Positions 27,901 to 36,341 of a DNA stretch of 64,000 bases are shown here, piece after piece. How positions within the stretch are numbered: the first letter of the stretch is position 1; each line of letters opens with the position of its first letter. This DNA is from Actinomycetes bacterium (GTDB taxonomy: Bacteria; Actinomycetota; Acidimicrobiia; Acidimicrobiales; Acidimicrobiaceae), in the NCBI GenBank assembly GCA_021819725.1, contig JAKAQR010000012.1:12734-76733 (forward strand), written 5' to 3'. The notes beneath the pieces were generated by a model. It was given only the letters and a program-made list of their open reading frames with translations, did no database searches and was not told the origin of the DNA. The translations under genes were made by a program, and so were the position numbers.

Positions 27901-28134
27901 CACCGCAAGGACTCAGGCTATGATGTCAGTGACCGAATCGACCTCCTTATCGGCCTAGCAGATCCGAACCACCGGCTCAGCAAGGCACTTGGGGCGCACG
28001 CGGCCGATATCACCGCCCAAACCCTTGCTGCTACGCTTGAGGTCGTCCGCGACGAGGTGACCTCGACTGGATCCACCACCCTCGAATTAGACGGACTCAC
28101 AATCGTGATCACGAGCAAACTCGCCTCGGTGTAG
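24925..28134 (+). CDS. ileS: Isoleucyl-tRNA synthetase, long (eukaryote-like) form
   Basis: A class I synthetase of 1069 residues that charges tRNA-Ile. The HIGH motif is HYGH (65-68, in NGSPHYGHLLTG) and the KMSKS loop is KLSKR near residue 620. WTTTPWTLPSN marks the editing (CP1) domain. Its length and the KLSKR variant match the IleRS type found in mycobacteria and eukaryotes, which is typically tolerant of pseudomonic acid; that property is inferred from class, not shown. No T-box leader could be recognised in the 204 nt upstream, and the ATG lacks a clear Shine-Dalgarno sequence. Confidence 0.97.
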   Translation: MSDHEEKNSYPHQPGALNLPALEHEILAFWERDDTFRASIAQRRASGGKAFVFYDGPPFANGSPHYGHLLTGFVKDAIPRYQTMRGKVVERRFGWDCHGLPAEMAAEKELGVSGRDEVEQLGIDRFNDHCRSLVQRTTDDWFRYVTRQARWVDFIDSYKTMDVSFMESVIWAFKRLHEKGLVYENYRVLPYCWECETPLSNFETRQDDSYRPRIDPAITVAFRLPASTESDAEDTPLLAGELYLLAWTTTPWTLPSNLALAVRPDFEYVLFRDGTDPRVFVMASDRLTAYRDRFADPEVLTTVTGEQLLGRSFVPLFPFFADAKNAFRVIEGAFVTIDEGTGIVQMAPGFGEEDQQACAVASIDVVCPVDEKGRYTREVSWYEGTQVFEANEAIKTYLNDQHVLIEAKAYEHSYPHCWRTDTPLIYKAVSSWFVDVTAIKSRLLELNQEIEWVPEHVKNGAFGKWLEGARDWSITRNRYWGSPIPVWKSDDPNYPRIDVYGSLDELEADFGVRPGDLHRPGIDELVRPNPDDPSGRSMMRRVPDVLDCWFESGSMPFAQLHYPYEHRQEFEENFPADFIVEFIGQTRGWFYTLHVLSVGLFDSPPFKHCMAHGILLGNDGRKLSKRLKNFPDPWEVFEEIGADAMRWFLLSSSVLRGQEMILERQAMFDTVKRVINPIWNAFSFLTLYADADGTRGHFAITSDHLLDRYILAKSYQLTTEVTDALDRFDLSRATSRIEEFLDALNNWYIRRSRDRFWAAKGSAPEIDVSKQQAYNTLHTVLENLATLTAPLLPMLSEHLYRSLTGERSVHLADWPSATSLGASNPQLVEEMELVREICSQVHSIRKATGHRARLPLRSITVASLVDRDLAPYVDLIKAETNVKAVHVTNDFDRFAHQRLTVNPALLGPRIGAVTQQVIRAIREGDYVMDNENPVVAGVRLAPGEYSLTLEPTDPRSMRVLDDRATVVALDLVTDESLELEGLARDLIRAIQQHRKDSGYDVSDRIDLLIGLADPNHRLSKALGAHAADITAQTLAATLEVVRDEVTSTGSTTLELDGLTIVITSKLASV

Positions 28135-28245
28135 CTTCAACCGAGCGCAGCATGGTAGAACCTACCTGGCAGCCTCGGGAAGCCTTTGGCCATCACCGAC
28201 GTTGATAACCCTGAATGCTAGAGCAACCCTTGAGAGGATAATCCC

Positions 28246-29865
28246 ATGACGGTACCAGCAAACCAACGATCAACCACGGCCCAACTGGAACGAGCAAGCT
28301 GGCGAAAAGGTGTCCAGGTCCTTGACTCCCCAGATGCTCCCCTCTCCTTAAGCCAGCCTGCTGTACTCATTGAGCCTGAGACGCTGACACCATCGGCATT
28401 GCGTGCCATCCAAGAAGGCGCAAGGGTGTTCGTTCTTATCAACCAACATCACGGCGCGAAGCTACTCCAATCACTGCCCAACTATCGGTATCAGGAGGCC
28501 TACCCATGGGGTGAGTGGATGGTCACACCCGATCACGCGTTCAGCCCGTTAACGCGTACCCCCGATGAGTTCCCTATTCGAAGCGCCATCACCACCTTCA
28601 CCCCACCCAACGATGCCACCACGTTGTTGACGGTCAACATTGCGCTCAGTGAACGTGTAGTCGCAAGTCAGCAAACGCTCGGCAAGGGTCAATTGACGAT
28701 CATTGGAGTCGACCTCGACGCCCTTACCACCGGCCATTCCTGGCTCGCACGCACTATGGAACTGCTGATCGCAACGCCTCCATCGCGCACGCATGACACG
28801 CTCGGCATTGGAGTGATCGGTTATGGACCCTATGGCGGCATGGGGCTCTATCACGGTACCGGCGCCCAGGAGACTCCTGGACTCCAGCTCGTCACGGCAG
28901 TTGATGCCAACCCTTCTCGGCTTACCCAGGCACAACAGGACTTCCCGCAGCTGATCGGTTACCACAGCGCCGCCGAACTGTTCCGTGACTCCATCACCGA
29001 CATCGCCATCATCGCTACTCCACCTAACACCCACTTCGAATTGGCCCTGCAAGCACTTGAGGGTGGCAAGCACGTGGTGGTCGAAAAACCTCTCTGCCTC
29101 ACCACCGATGAAGCCGACAAGCTCATCGACGTCGCCGAAAGCAACGCCCGAGTCCTCACCGTCCATCAAAACCGCCGCTGGGACCAGGACTACCGTACCC
29201 TCATGCAGCTTCTTGATACCGAAGTCATTGGAGACGTGTTCAACATCGAAACCTCGGTTGGCGGCTTTGACCACCCCTGTCGCGCCTGGCACTCCGATAC
29301 CACCGTCTCTGGCGGCCTCGCCTACGATTGGGGCGCACATCATATCGACTGGATTCACCAACTCTACGGGACCGCACCTGAGCGCGTCTTCGCTTTCGGA
29401 CACAAACGCCGTTGGCACGAGATGACAAATCTTGACCAACTGCGCATCCATCTGCAGTTCGTCGGCGGACGAGAGGCTACGTTCTTCCAAAGCGAACTCG
29501 ACGGTTTCCGACGGCCCAAGTTCTACGTACAAGGCACCGAGGGTACCATTGTTGGTAACTACGTACCATTTGAACAGCCGCGAGTGGCACCAGTGACCGG
29601 TTATCAGGTGGATCGTTATCACTACGCGGAGGCGCCTGTTGCTCTCCAAGTCGCCCTCTACGAAGGGCCCGGAAGGCTCAGTCACTATCAGCCAGAGTTA
29701 CTGCCACCCGATACTTTTGGCTTTCACCGCGACTTGGCCGACCACCTCCTCGTCGGCACACCACTAGCCGTCCAGGCAGGCCAGGTACGCGAGGTCGTCG
29801 GCGTCCTTGAACTTGCGCATCGCTCAAGTGCGCTCGGCAGTATCCAGACTCTCACACCACGTTGA
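28246..29865 (+). CDS. Gfo/Idh/MocA oxidoreductase with an extra N-terminal domain
   Basis: A 539-residue fusion. From about residue 187 it is a Gfo/Idh/MocA NAD(P)-dependent sugar or inositol dehydrogenase: nucleotide-binding IGVIGYGPYGGMG, VVEKPLCLT with the catalytic-dyad Lys, and a C-terminal alpha/beta domain with AYDWGAHHIDW. Residues 1-185 are an alpha/beta region with LIEPETLTPSALRAIQEGARVF that resembles ThuA/glutamine-amidotransferase-like folds; this assignment is weak. Stand-alone members have about 340-380 residues. It overlaps the next oxidoreductase gene by 4 nt. Confidence 0.8.
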   Translation: MTVPANQRSTTAQLERASWRKGVQVLDSPDAPLSLSQPAVLIEPETLTPSALRAIQEGARVFVLINQHHGAKLLQSLPNYRYQEAYPWGEWMVTPDHAFSPLTRTPDEFPIRSAITTFTPPNDATTLLTVNIALSERVVASQQTLGKGQLTIIGVDLDALTTGHSWLARTMELLIATPPSRTHDTLGIGVIGYGPYGGMGLYHGTGAQETPGLQLVTAVDANPSRLTQAQQDFPQLIGYHSAAELFRDSITDIAIIATPPNTHFELALQALEGGKHVVVEKPLCLTTDEADKLIDVAESNARVLTVHQNRRWDQDYRTLMQLLDTEVIGDVFNIETSVGGFDHPCRAWHSDTTVSGGLAYDWGAHHIDWIHQLYGTAPERVFAFGHKRRWHEMTNLDQLRIHLQFVGGREATFFQSELDGFRRPKFYVQGTEGTIVGNYVPFEQPRVAPVTGYQVDRYHYAEAPVALQVALYEGPGRLSHYQPELLPPDTFGFHRDLADHLLVGTPLAVQAGQVREVVGVLELAHRSSALGSIQTLTPR

Positions 29866-30836
29866 ACGTCGCCGTCTGCGGTCTCGGCAGTTATGTCGCC
29901 CAGGCTGGAGTGATACCTGCTCTTCGACACTCCCCATGGACACGATTTCTTGGAGGGACCACGCGGTCTCCGTCTACCGCATCGCAGGTGCTCACAGCCA
30001 ACGAAACGCACTATCAGGACTATACGACCATGCTCGCTGACCCTGCAGTAGAAGCGATCTACCTCCCGCTCCCTAACGATCTCCATTTCACCTACATCCA
30101 ACGCGCCGTGGAAGCAGGCAAGCACGTACTCTGCGAAAAACCGTTGTTCTTGACCGAGAACGACTACACACGCCTCGATAACTTGCTCAATGATACCGGA
30201 CTGCTAGTGGCCGAAGCCTTCATGAGCTCCTACCACCCGAGACTCCGTGCCGTACTCAGCTCGGTCACCTCCGGTAGCTACGGTCCCGTCATCAACGTAC
30301 AAACAACGTTTACCGGCACCTTAACGCCACTGTCGGGCTATCGTCTTGACCCGACGCGTGGCGGTGGTTCCCTCTTCGATGTTGGCATCTACGCCATCCA
30401 CCCTATCGTCTCGCTGCTGGGTTCCGAGCCCAGCCACATCTGGACAACCGTGATGCCATCCGAGCAGGAACACCCAGTTGACCTCACGCTCGAAGCCCTG
30501 TTGGCCTATGACGGTGGCGTGGCTGCAACCTTCACCACCTCCTTTATCGCCGGGGAGTCACAAGCCTTGCGCGTTCTCACCCGTGAGGCAACCATCGAGA
30601 TGGACCATGTCTGCACTCCTCGACTCGAGGATACAACCTGGACGGTTACGACCAAACATGGAATAACAAAGCATGACATCGCCAGCGCTGACCCTTACCA
30701 AGCGATGGTCGACGAGGTCTTTGCATCCTTCTCCAACGGACACGAGCCCTCATGGAACCTTGCCGAATCGCGCCGACTTGCGCATCTGCTCTATCGCATT
30801 CACGCGACCACACAATCCGCACTGCGGGGCGACTGA
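29862..30836 (+). CDS. Gfo/Idh/MocA-family oxidoreductase
   Basis: A 324-residue dehydrogenase of the same superfamily as its neighbour but without an extra domain. VAVCGLGSYVAQAGVIPAL binds the nucleotide; GKHVLCEKPLFLTENDY contains the EKP motif. The middle part GGGSLFDVGIYAIHP is typical of the trans-dihydrodiol/glucose-fructose oxidoreductase-like branch. Translation is coupled to the upstream gene (4-nt overlap), so the two probably act on one pathway. Substrate unknown. Confidence 0.85.
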   Translation: MNVAVCGLGSYVAQAGVIPALRHSPWTRFLGGTTRSPSTASQVLTANETHYQDYTTMLADPAVEAIYLPLPNDLHFTYIQRAVEAGKHVLCEKPLFLTENDYTRLDNLLNDTGLLVAEAFMSSYHPRLRAVLSSVTSGSYGPVINVQTTFTGTLTPLSGYRLDPTRGGGSLFDVGIYAIHPIVSLLGSEPSHIWTTVMPSEQEHPVDLTLEALLAYDGGVAATFTTSFIAGESQALRVLTREATIEMDHVCTPRLEDTTWTVTTKHGITKHDIASADPYQAMVDEVFASFSNGHEPSWNLAESRRLAHLLYRIHATTQSALRGD

Positions 30837-31175
30837 TCCAACCAACAGCGCTGATCAGCACTATGCTGCCGGTCAGCATGATGCTGCTGGTCAGCACTAT
30901 GTTACTGCTGGTCGAAGAACACCTCGATCACCATCTGCCAACACTCGGGTACCCACAAGACCTCTTCGGCCATCTCGATACCGCCACCGGTGCCGGCGCC
31001 GACTCAACGAGGTCTACAACCGTCTCCCTCTGTCGAACCTCGACACCAAACTGGGGGCCGAAACCACCTCGCACCGGGCAATAACCAGATCAAGTGGCAT
31101 GCTCAACTGTCGGCATTAGCGCTACCAAAGGACAGCAGAGAGATGGCCCACGACGACCCGATCCATTGCTCCGAA
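30837..31175. other. Intergenic region between convergent transcripts
   Basis: About 340 nt between the second oxidoreductase gene (plus) and divIVA (minus). Apart from the short tandem repeat at 30853-30921 I see no gene. Reading frames here lack ribosome binding sites and familiar sequence. Confidence 0.5.
30853..30921. repeat. Short degenerate tandem repeat (18-21 nt units)
   Basis: Three units, each beginning (A/G)TCAGCA followed by CTATG or TGATG and ending TG(C/T)(C/T)G, lie head to tail. Unit lengths are 18, 18 and 21 nt. All are multiples of 3, so frames across the block stay open, but it lies after the stop codon of the oxidoreductase gene. Confidence 0.7.
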
Positions 31176-31994
31176 TTAATCGTCTTGGCGCCAGAGCATG
31201 AAGGGTTCTTCGTCGCCAGCATCACCACTCAAGTCATGGCCGAACACAAACTCTTGAACCGGGCGCTGCTCCTCCGGCTGGGAAGGCACCACGTCGGCAA
31301 GCTGATGCCGCGTGTCATCTGCGCTATTTTGGACGTCCGCAACATTGCGCACCTCTGCGACCGTTACCGGTTCCCCAACTTCAGCATCATTGAACTCACG
31401 TGGAGGAACGCCGCCTAGCGCTGGCGTGGTGGCAAGCGACTCACCAGTGGGAACCTCAGCAGCCCGTACCAACGATAGCAAACCGCCGATCTCGTCAGTG
31501 ATCCTCTGGCGAACGGCTCGGTCCCGGCTGACGATATTGGCTAGCTGCTCCTGTCGTCGAGCAAACTCGCCCTCCAACTGCGTGAGCTCCTCCAGCAAGT
31601 TCTTCCGTCGCTCCTCTTCGATGAGTCTCGATGTGGTCCTCGCCTCGCCTAAAATGCGCTCTGCCTGGCGCTGCGCCTCTGCGCGAATCTCGCGCGCCTC
31701 ATTTTCTGCATCACTGCGAAGCTGGTCGGCTGCCTTCTGCGCCACAATCAGCGTCCTTTGAATGACATCATCGCCAAACTCTCCAGCGGCTGGTGCACCA
31801 CTCGTGACCACAGGAGGATTCGCCTTGAGTCGTGCGAGCTCCTCTCGCGCCTGGCTGAGTTGGCCCTCAAGCACCTCAACACCCTTGGCTACCTGCTCAA
31901 GAAACTCGTCCACATCCTCTTGGTGGTAGCCTCTCATGCGCTCGCGAAACTCTACCTCGCGAATCTTTTGAGCATCGACTGCACTTGCGTCCAC
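31176..31994 (-). CDS. divIVA: DivIVA/Wag31-family polar growth protein
   Basis: A 272-residue coiled-coil protein that senses curved membrane and organises polar or septal wall growth. The N-terminal domain contains VEFRERMRGYHQEDVDEFLEQV, the conserved DivIVA lipid-binding region. Long heptad-rich segments (about 30-55 and 75-175) follow, and the last 90 residues are acidic and probably disordered. It ends the dcw cluster. The GTG/ATG start region lies 94 nt after yggT. Confidence 0.92.
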   Translation of the reverse strand: MDASAVDAQKIREVEFRERMRGYHQEDVDEFLEQVAKGVEVLEGQLSQAREELARLKANPPVVTSGAPAAGEFGDDVIQRTLIVAQKAADQLRSDAENEAREIRAEAQRQAERILGEARTTSRLIEEERRKNLLEELTQLEGEFARRQEQLANIVSRDRAVRQRITDEIGGLLSLVRAAEVPTGESLATTPALGGVPPREFNDAEVGEPVTVAEVRNVADVQNSADDTRHQLADVVPSQPEEQRPVQEFVFGHDLSGDAGDEEPFMLWRQDD

Positions 31995-32088
31995 AGCACC
32001 CCTCCCTTACGAGTACTCACACCACCGCTCACCATCGGAACGAATCAGTGGCAGCTAGGTCTTCTATCGATTGAAGTCAGCTCCGACC

Positions 32089-32370
32089 TTAGATCCGGCT
32101 GACGATTGGAATCAAAATCAATTCGATCAGCAAAATGACGATGAGTGGCGCAAAGTCGAAACGAATCGAGCTACCACCCACCGACGGAATCAACCTACGA
32201 ATCGGATTTAATACCGGCTCCGATAGGCGGGTGAGCAAAAAACGGAAACGATCCATCGGCCCACCCGGGTTCGTCACCGGGAACCACGTCATGACCACAT
32301 AGAGCACAATAACAATGACATAGAGCTCTAGTAGTTCGACGATGATCCCATTAAGACCCATGCAGGCCAA
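32089..32370 (-). CDS. yggT: YggT-family membrane protein
   Basis: A 93-residue protein with two hydrophobic segments flanking LSEPVLNPIRRLIP, the family signature. YggT/YlmG proteins sit next to sepF in many Gram-positive genomes and are linked to division-site or membrane organisation, but the molecular role is not settled. It overlaps the end of sepF by 20 nt. Confidence 0.88.
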   Translation of the reverse strand: MACMGLNGIIVELLELYVIVIVLYVVMTWFPVTNPGGPMDRFRFLLTRLSEPVLNPIRRLIPSVGGSSIRFDFAPLIVILLIELILIPIVSRI

Positions 32371-32875
32371 CTCCCTTCGCTACCGTACGCTGACGCATGC
32401 GAAACATCTCCTCATCGGCCACCTCAACACGAGCCGGCGAGAGCAGATACACACTCGTACTTATCTCCTTCACTTTACCACCCAATGCGTAGGTAAGCCC
32501 TGAGGAGAAGTCGATAATTCGGCGGCGCAGGTCGCGATCCACACCCTCGAGATTAATAATCACCGGTTGATCAGATTTCATCCGATCGCCAATCTCCTGC
32601 ACGTCGGCGTACTTCGTGGGGAGCACGAGGTGGATCTTCGCCCGCTCTGGCTGCGGATTAAAGGGACGAAGCACGGCGGCACGGTGTTCTTGGGGATCCT
32701 CTCGAGGCTGCTCAGCCACGTTGGAAGCACCGCCAGAGACCACCTGAACACGGGGAGCCTGATCGCGCCGTTCATAGACTGGTGGAACCGACCCTTCCAG
32801 ATCAGTAACCTCTCCGTCCATCTCATCGTCCTCAGTTATCCCTAGCCACGCAAGCGCACGCTTCAATCCCGGCAT
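32351..32875 (-). CDS. sepF: SepF, FtsZ membrane anchor and bundler
   Basis: A 174-residue protein with a short N-terminal amphipathic segment (MPGLKRALAWLGI) for membrane binding, an acidic linker (about 15-70), and the C-terminal SepF core (about 80-165) with VINLEGVDRDLRRRIIDFSSGLTYALGG. SepF replaces FtsA as FtsZ anchor in actinobacteria, consistent with the absence of ftsA here. It lies 41 nt after the PLPBP gene. Confidence 0.93.
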   Translation of the reverse strand: MPGLKRALAWLGITEDDEMDGEVTDLEGSVPPVYERRDQAPRVQVVSGGASNVAEQPREDPQEHRAAVLRPFNPQPERAKIHLVLPTKYADVQEIGDRMKSDQPVIINLEGVDRDLRRRIIDFSSGLTYALGGKVKEISTSVYLLSPARVEVADEEMFRMRQRTVAKGVGLHGS

Positions 32876-32916
32876 TTGTCCTCCTACCCCATTCGTTAAC
32901 GCTCTATCGTAGCACG

Positions 32917-33573
32917 TTATTGACCACGTGCCCCGAATAAAACACTACCTAACCGCACCATAGTAGCACCCTGAGCGACCGCCACCTGGTAATCGGCTGA
33001 CATTCCCATAGAATATTCCCGAATTCCCAAATCTTCCCCGAGACGACGGACGCTCTCGAAGTATTGGCGAGTCTGTTCCTCAGTGCCGGGGAGTGCCATG
33101 CCCATCAAACCGATCACACGAACCTCTAGATCGCGACCGAGCGCCAGCAACGATGCGACCTCGTCAACCTGGGCACCATTGCGCCCTTCGGGGTGCCCTG
33201 GAGGCGCGACCTGGATGAGTACGTCACCGCGATAATCGAGTTTGGCCAACCCCTCAAGCTCGGAGGGTCGCGAAATCGTCTCGATCACCGATGCGTATTG
33301 GCAAATGAGCTTGAGGCGCCTGCGCTGAATAGCGCCCAGATAATGCCAGCGGGGGCGAAGGCCAAGGCGCTCAGCTTCAACCGCCTTCGCCGCCAACTCC
33401 TCGGCGTAATTTTCGCCCACATCGGTCAGGCCAGCACTAAGCGCACTCGCTACCGCATCGACCGGATGGGTCTTGGTCACCGCAACGATGCGAACCATAT
33501 CCGAACCGCCGTGGCGCCGTATCTCGTCTCTCACCACAGCCAAGCGCCGCCCAACCTCCTCATAGGCGGGCAT
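32917..33573 (-). CDS. PLP-binding homeostasis protein (YggS/PLPBP)
   Basis: A 218-residue single-domain alanine-racemase-like barrel that binds pyridoxal phosphate and buffers its pool; no catalysis is known. The PLP lysine is in VRIVAVTKTHPVDAV (about residue 34). GENYAEELAAK and MGMSADYQVAVAQGATMVRLG are conserved. It starts one base inside the pgeF stop (TGATG), so the genes are coupled, and sits in the usual place between the ftsZ-side genes and sepF. Confidence 0.93.
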   Translation of the reverse strand: MPAYEEVGRRLAVVRDEIRRHGGSDMVRIVAVTKTHPVDAVASALSAGLTDVGENYAEELAAKAVEAERLGLRPRWHYLGAIQRRRLKLICQYASVIETISRPSELEGLAKLDYRGDVLIQVAPPGHPEGRNGAQVDEVASLLALGRDLEVRVIGLMGMALPGTEEQTRQYFESVRRLGEDLGIREYSMGMSADYQVAVAQGATMVRLGSVLFGARGQ

Positions 33574-34202
33574 CAGCGGTCACCAGCGCTCACGAGTGTC
33601 AGCTGACGCTCGAGGGTACCATCGCGACGATAGGAGTGGTACGCATCGTTACAGAAGGTACAGTGACCGACCGAAAGGACCTCTCGAACACGCTGATGCA
33701 TAAGGAGACCCGACAGGGCTGCTTCGAGCGAGAGATTATCGCCTACGAAACTCGCCTCCCCAAAACGGTGCGCAACGACGTAACGCTCCGGTCCTAGAAA
33801 TTCGTAACAGCAGGATCGAATGTGCGGACCGATGACCGCTACGAGGCCATCACCGCCAAGGTGCGCCAGGCCCGCCTCGACTACGCCAGCGGTCAACCCC
33901 CTCCACCCAACATGGAGTGCAACGGCATCACCCTTACGGTTGGCCACCACCAGTGGGAGGCAGTCTGCTGTCCGGATAGCGGCTACACCATGGTGTCCGG
34001 CAGGAACATAGATTCCATCCGCCTCAACGGCCCCAGGTTCGCCAAGGGTGTCGTCGATAGCCACCACTCTTGCACTGTGAACCTGCTGTAGTTGGGCCAA
34101 TGGCCCACCACCACCGATCATCGCGGCGGTCTCAGCGGCGACATCCGTGCGATCGGTGAACGCCACTCTCACGCCACTCTCACGGAGCGAGAGCGCGATC
34201 AT
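33573..34202 (-). CDS. pgeF: PgeF/YfiH multi-copper-oxidase-fold purine nucleoside enzyme
   Basis: A 209-residue member of the YfiH/laccase-domain family. Members remove miscoupled L-Ser from the peptidoglycan precursor (PgeF) and have purine nucleoside phosphorylase/deaminase activity. Metal-site motifs are QQVHSARV, RTADCLPLVV and HVGWRGLTAG. The ATG shares one base with the ftsZ stop (TGATG). Its place after ftsZ is conserved in actinobacteria. Confidence 0.9.
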   Translation of the reverse strand: MIALSLRESGVRVAFTDRTDVAAETAAMIGGGGPLAQLQQVHSARVVAIDDTLGEPGAVEADGIYVPAGHHGVAAIRTADCLPLVVANRKGDAVALHVGWRGLTAGVVEAGLAHLGGDGLVAVIGPHIRSCCYEFLGPERYVVAHRFGEASFVGDNLSLEAALSGLLMHQRVREVLSVGHCTFCNDAYHSYRRDGTLERQLTLVSAGDR

Positions 34203-35302
34203 CAGCGGAGAAAGAAGGGTACGTCGCCGTCGTCTGGATCCTCCGGATCCGTGTTGACTTCAGTCGGCACTGGCTCTTGGGGCACCACCGGTACGCCAAA
34301 ATCAAGCTCTTCACTGGGAGGTGGAGGCGTAACCCGAAGCTTTGGCGTATCCTCCCCCCAGACGTCGAAGCCAGCAGCGATGACCGTCACTTTGACCTCG
34401 TCCTCCATGGACTCATCGATCACACTACCGACGATAATGAGGGCGTCGCTCGAGGCAGCATTTTGGATAATGTTGGCGGCCTCATTCAACTCGAAAATAC
34501 CGAGATCAGTGCCGCCAGCGACGTTCAGCAGGATACCTTGTGCACCATCGATCGAGGTCTCAAAGAGCGGCGAGGTGATCGCATTGCGAGCGGCCGTCGT
34601 CGCGCGGTTTTCACCACTGGCGATACCGATACCCATGATAGCGGTACCCGCAGAGGCCATGATGGCCCGCACATCGGCAAAGTCGGTGTTAATGACGCCC
34701 GGAGTCGTGATGAGATCGGTAATCCCCTTCACACCTGACAACAAGATATCATCAGCCATTCGGAACGCCGCGATCATTGAGGTCTTCTCATTTGCGATCG
34801 TCAAGAGCCGATCATTCGGTATCACAATCAGCGTGTCGACATGCTCACGCAGACGCTCGATACCCTCGTCGGCCTGGGTCGCTCGACGCTTTCCCTCGAA
34901 GCCGAAGGGCCGTGTGACCACACCGATCGTGAGCGCACCAATCCCTCTAGCGATCTCCGCGACGACCGGGGCACCACCAGTCCCCGTGCCACCACCCTCG
35001 CCAGCGGTGATAAAGACCATGTCCGCACCGGTGAGTGCCTCCTGGATCTCATCCTTATGCTCCTGAGCTGCAGAGCGCCCAATATCAGGGTTCGAACCTG
35101 CACCGAGCCCACGGGTGAGCTGGCGTCCAATATCGAGTCGGATATCAGCGTCGCTCATCAACAATGCCTGCGCGTCGGTGTTGATCGCGATGAACTCAAC
35201 GCCCTTAAGGCCAGCCTCAATCATCCGATTCACGGCATTGCCACCGCCACCACCGACACCGACGACCTTGATCACGGCGATGTAATTCTGCGCGTCATTC
35301 AT
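34202..35302 (-). CDS. ftsZ: Cell division GTPase FtsZ
   Basis: A 366-residue tubulin homologue that forms the Z-ring. The tubulin signature [12 protein letters not shown] is at about 101-112, with [15 protein letters not shown] near the start and the GTP-contacting NTDAQAL. The conserved C-terminal peptide [10 protein letters not shown] follows a short Pro/Glu-rich linker and should bind SepF. I chose the ATG at 35302: GGAGG lies 11 nt upstream, whereas a GTG at 35314 would overlap that site. It follows ftsQ after about 108 nt. Confidence 0.97.
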   Translation of the reverse strand: MNDAQNYIAVIKVVGVGGGGGNAVNRMIEAGLKGVEFIAINTDAQALLMSDADIRLDIGRQLTRGLGAGSNPDIGRSAAQEHKDEIQEALTGADMVFITAGEGGGTGTGGAPVVAEIARGIGALTIGVVTRPFGFEGKRRATQADEGIERLREHVDTLIVIPNDRLLTIANEKTSMIAAFRMADDILLSGVKGITDLITTPGVINTDFADVRAIMASAGTAIMGIGIASGENRATTAARNAITSPLFETSIDGAQGILLNVAGGTDLGIFELNEAANIIQNAASSDALIIVGSVIDESMEDEVKVTVIAAGFDVWGEDTPKLRVTPPPPSEELDFGVPVVPQEPVPTEVNTDPEDPDDGDVPFFLR

Positions 35303-35410
35303 CTCGCGTCCCACCTCCGCTGCACCTTGGCTCGAACCACCACACGGCCTCCAATTACATAAAATTCGGGCAGCTCGTCGGATGATCCTCTGCGCTACCT
35401 CTGAATTTGA

Positions 35411-36319
35411 CTAGCCTACACGATCGTTGAAGAGAACCGCTGGACTATTTGGGTTAATCGCGTCGACAACTGCCCCCGGTGCGACGAAGTGCCTGCAAGC
35501 GCTCACCTCCGCGTGCGCACGAACCCCACCCCCCAGCAAGCATTCGCCTGCATCACCCATCCGCAACACAATTCCGGACCCACGCAGCACAAAAACCGTA
35601 GCCGGTTGGCCACCCAAGGAGGAGAGGCCCTCGGACTCCATAGCCGCTACCACTGTAGCCAACCGTACCGGTATCTCATCACCTACTTGGGGCCTCCACG
35701 GACAGCCCATCGTAACGGTGCGCAGCACGAGCGGACAGAGAGAGATTAACCGTCCCGGTCGTGGGGAGCGCGCAGCGATGACGATACCCGCACTGGTCAA
35801 CCCATACCCACCTCGGAGATAACCCTCGGAAGGCCGACTGGAGAGCTCCACCTCCAGGGAGGATGGCCAGCGAATGGCCCATGCGTGGAGACGGACCTCT
35901 CCACGGAGGCTGTTTTGGAGCATGAGGACAGCATCGACACTGTGGGCCGATACCGACCAGACATGGTGGCCCACTAATCGTTCGCTTAGTTGTGCAATCA
36001 CCGCCGTGCGTTCGGTCTCGGTACCACCCAGAACGGTCACCGAACGGATCCGTAGAACCGGTCCTGCGTAGAGCCAGCCAACGCCCACTATGGCTACGAC
36101 TACCACGACCGCCACTGCCGTTAATTTCCAGGGCCGCGCTGGGCGGTGAACATTGCGAGGTTTCGGCATGGCCGCACTTGCCACCCCGCGGGCCGGGTCG
36201 GCTGTGGTGCCAATCCACGTCGTTGGTGACATCCACCGCGATCTGCGACGTGAACGTGGCTTGACACGTGCAATCGAGCCTCTCGCTTGACCTGATTGTC
36301 TCTGCGGGCACTGTCTCAT
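35411..36319 (-). CDS. ftsQ: Divisome protein FtsQ (POTRA domain)
   Basis: About 302 residues: a basic N-terminus, one membrane segment (LTAVAVVVVVAIVGVGWLYAG), a POTRA domain starting VLRIRSVTVLGG, and a beta domain. FtsQ scaffolds FtsL and FtsW/FtsI in the divisome. The start is uncertain: I chose the ATG at 36319, with AAGGGG about 10 nt upstream, just after the murB stop; the upstream frame to 36409 would overlap murB, and MPKPRNV further down is another option. The beta domain is diverged. Confidence 0.85.
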   Translation of the reverse strand: MRQCPQRQSGQARGSIARVKPRSRRRSRWMSPTTWIGTTADPARGVASAAMPKPRNVHRPARPWKLTAVAVVVVVAIVGVGWLYAGPVLRIRSVTVLGGTETERTAVIAQLSERLVGHHVWSVSAHSVDAVLMLQNSLRGEVRLHAWAIRWPSSLEVELSSRPSEGYLRGGYGLTSAGIVIAARSPRPGRLISLCPLVLRTVTMGCPWRPQVGDEIPVRLATVVAAMESEGLSSLGGQPATVFVLRGSGIVLRMGDAGECLLGGGVRAHAEVSACRHFVAPGAVVDAINPNSPAVLFNDRVG

Positions 36320-36341
36320 GCCGTGTCGTCCCCTTTGGATC

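Noticed and set aside
30853..30921. CRISPR array
   Set aside because: Units are short and degenerate, with no unique spacers and no cas genes.
35090..35110. GGTTCGAACC resembling a tRNA T-arm
   Set aside because: It lies inside the conserved GSNPDIG coding region of ftsZ and has no surrounding cloverleaf.
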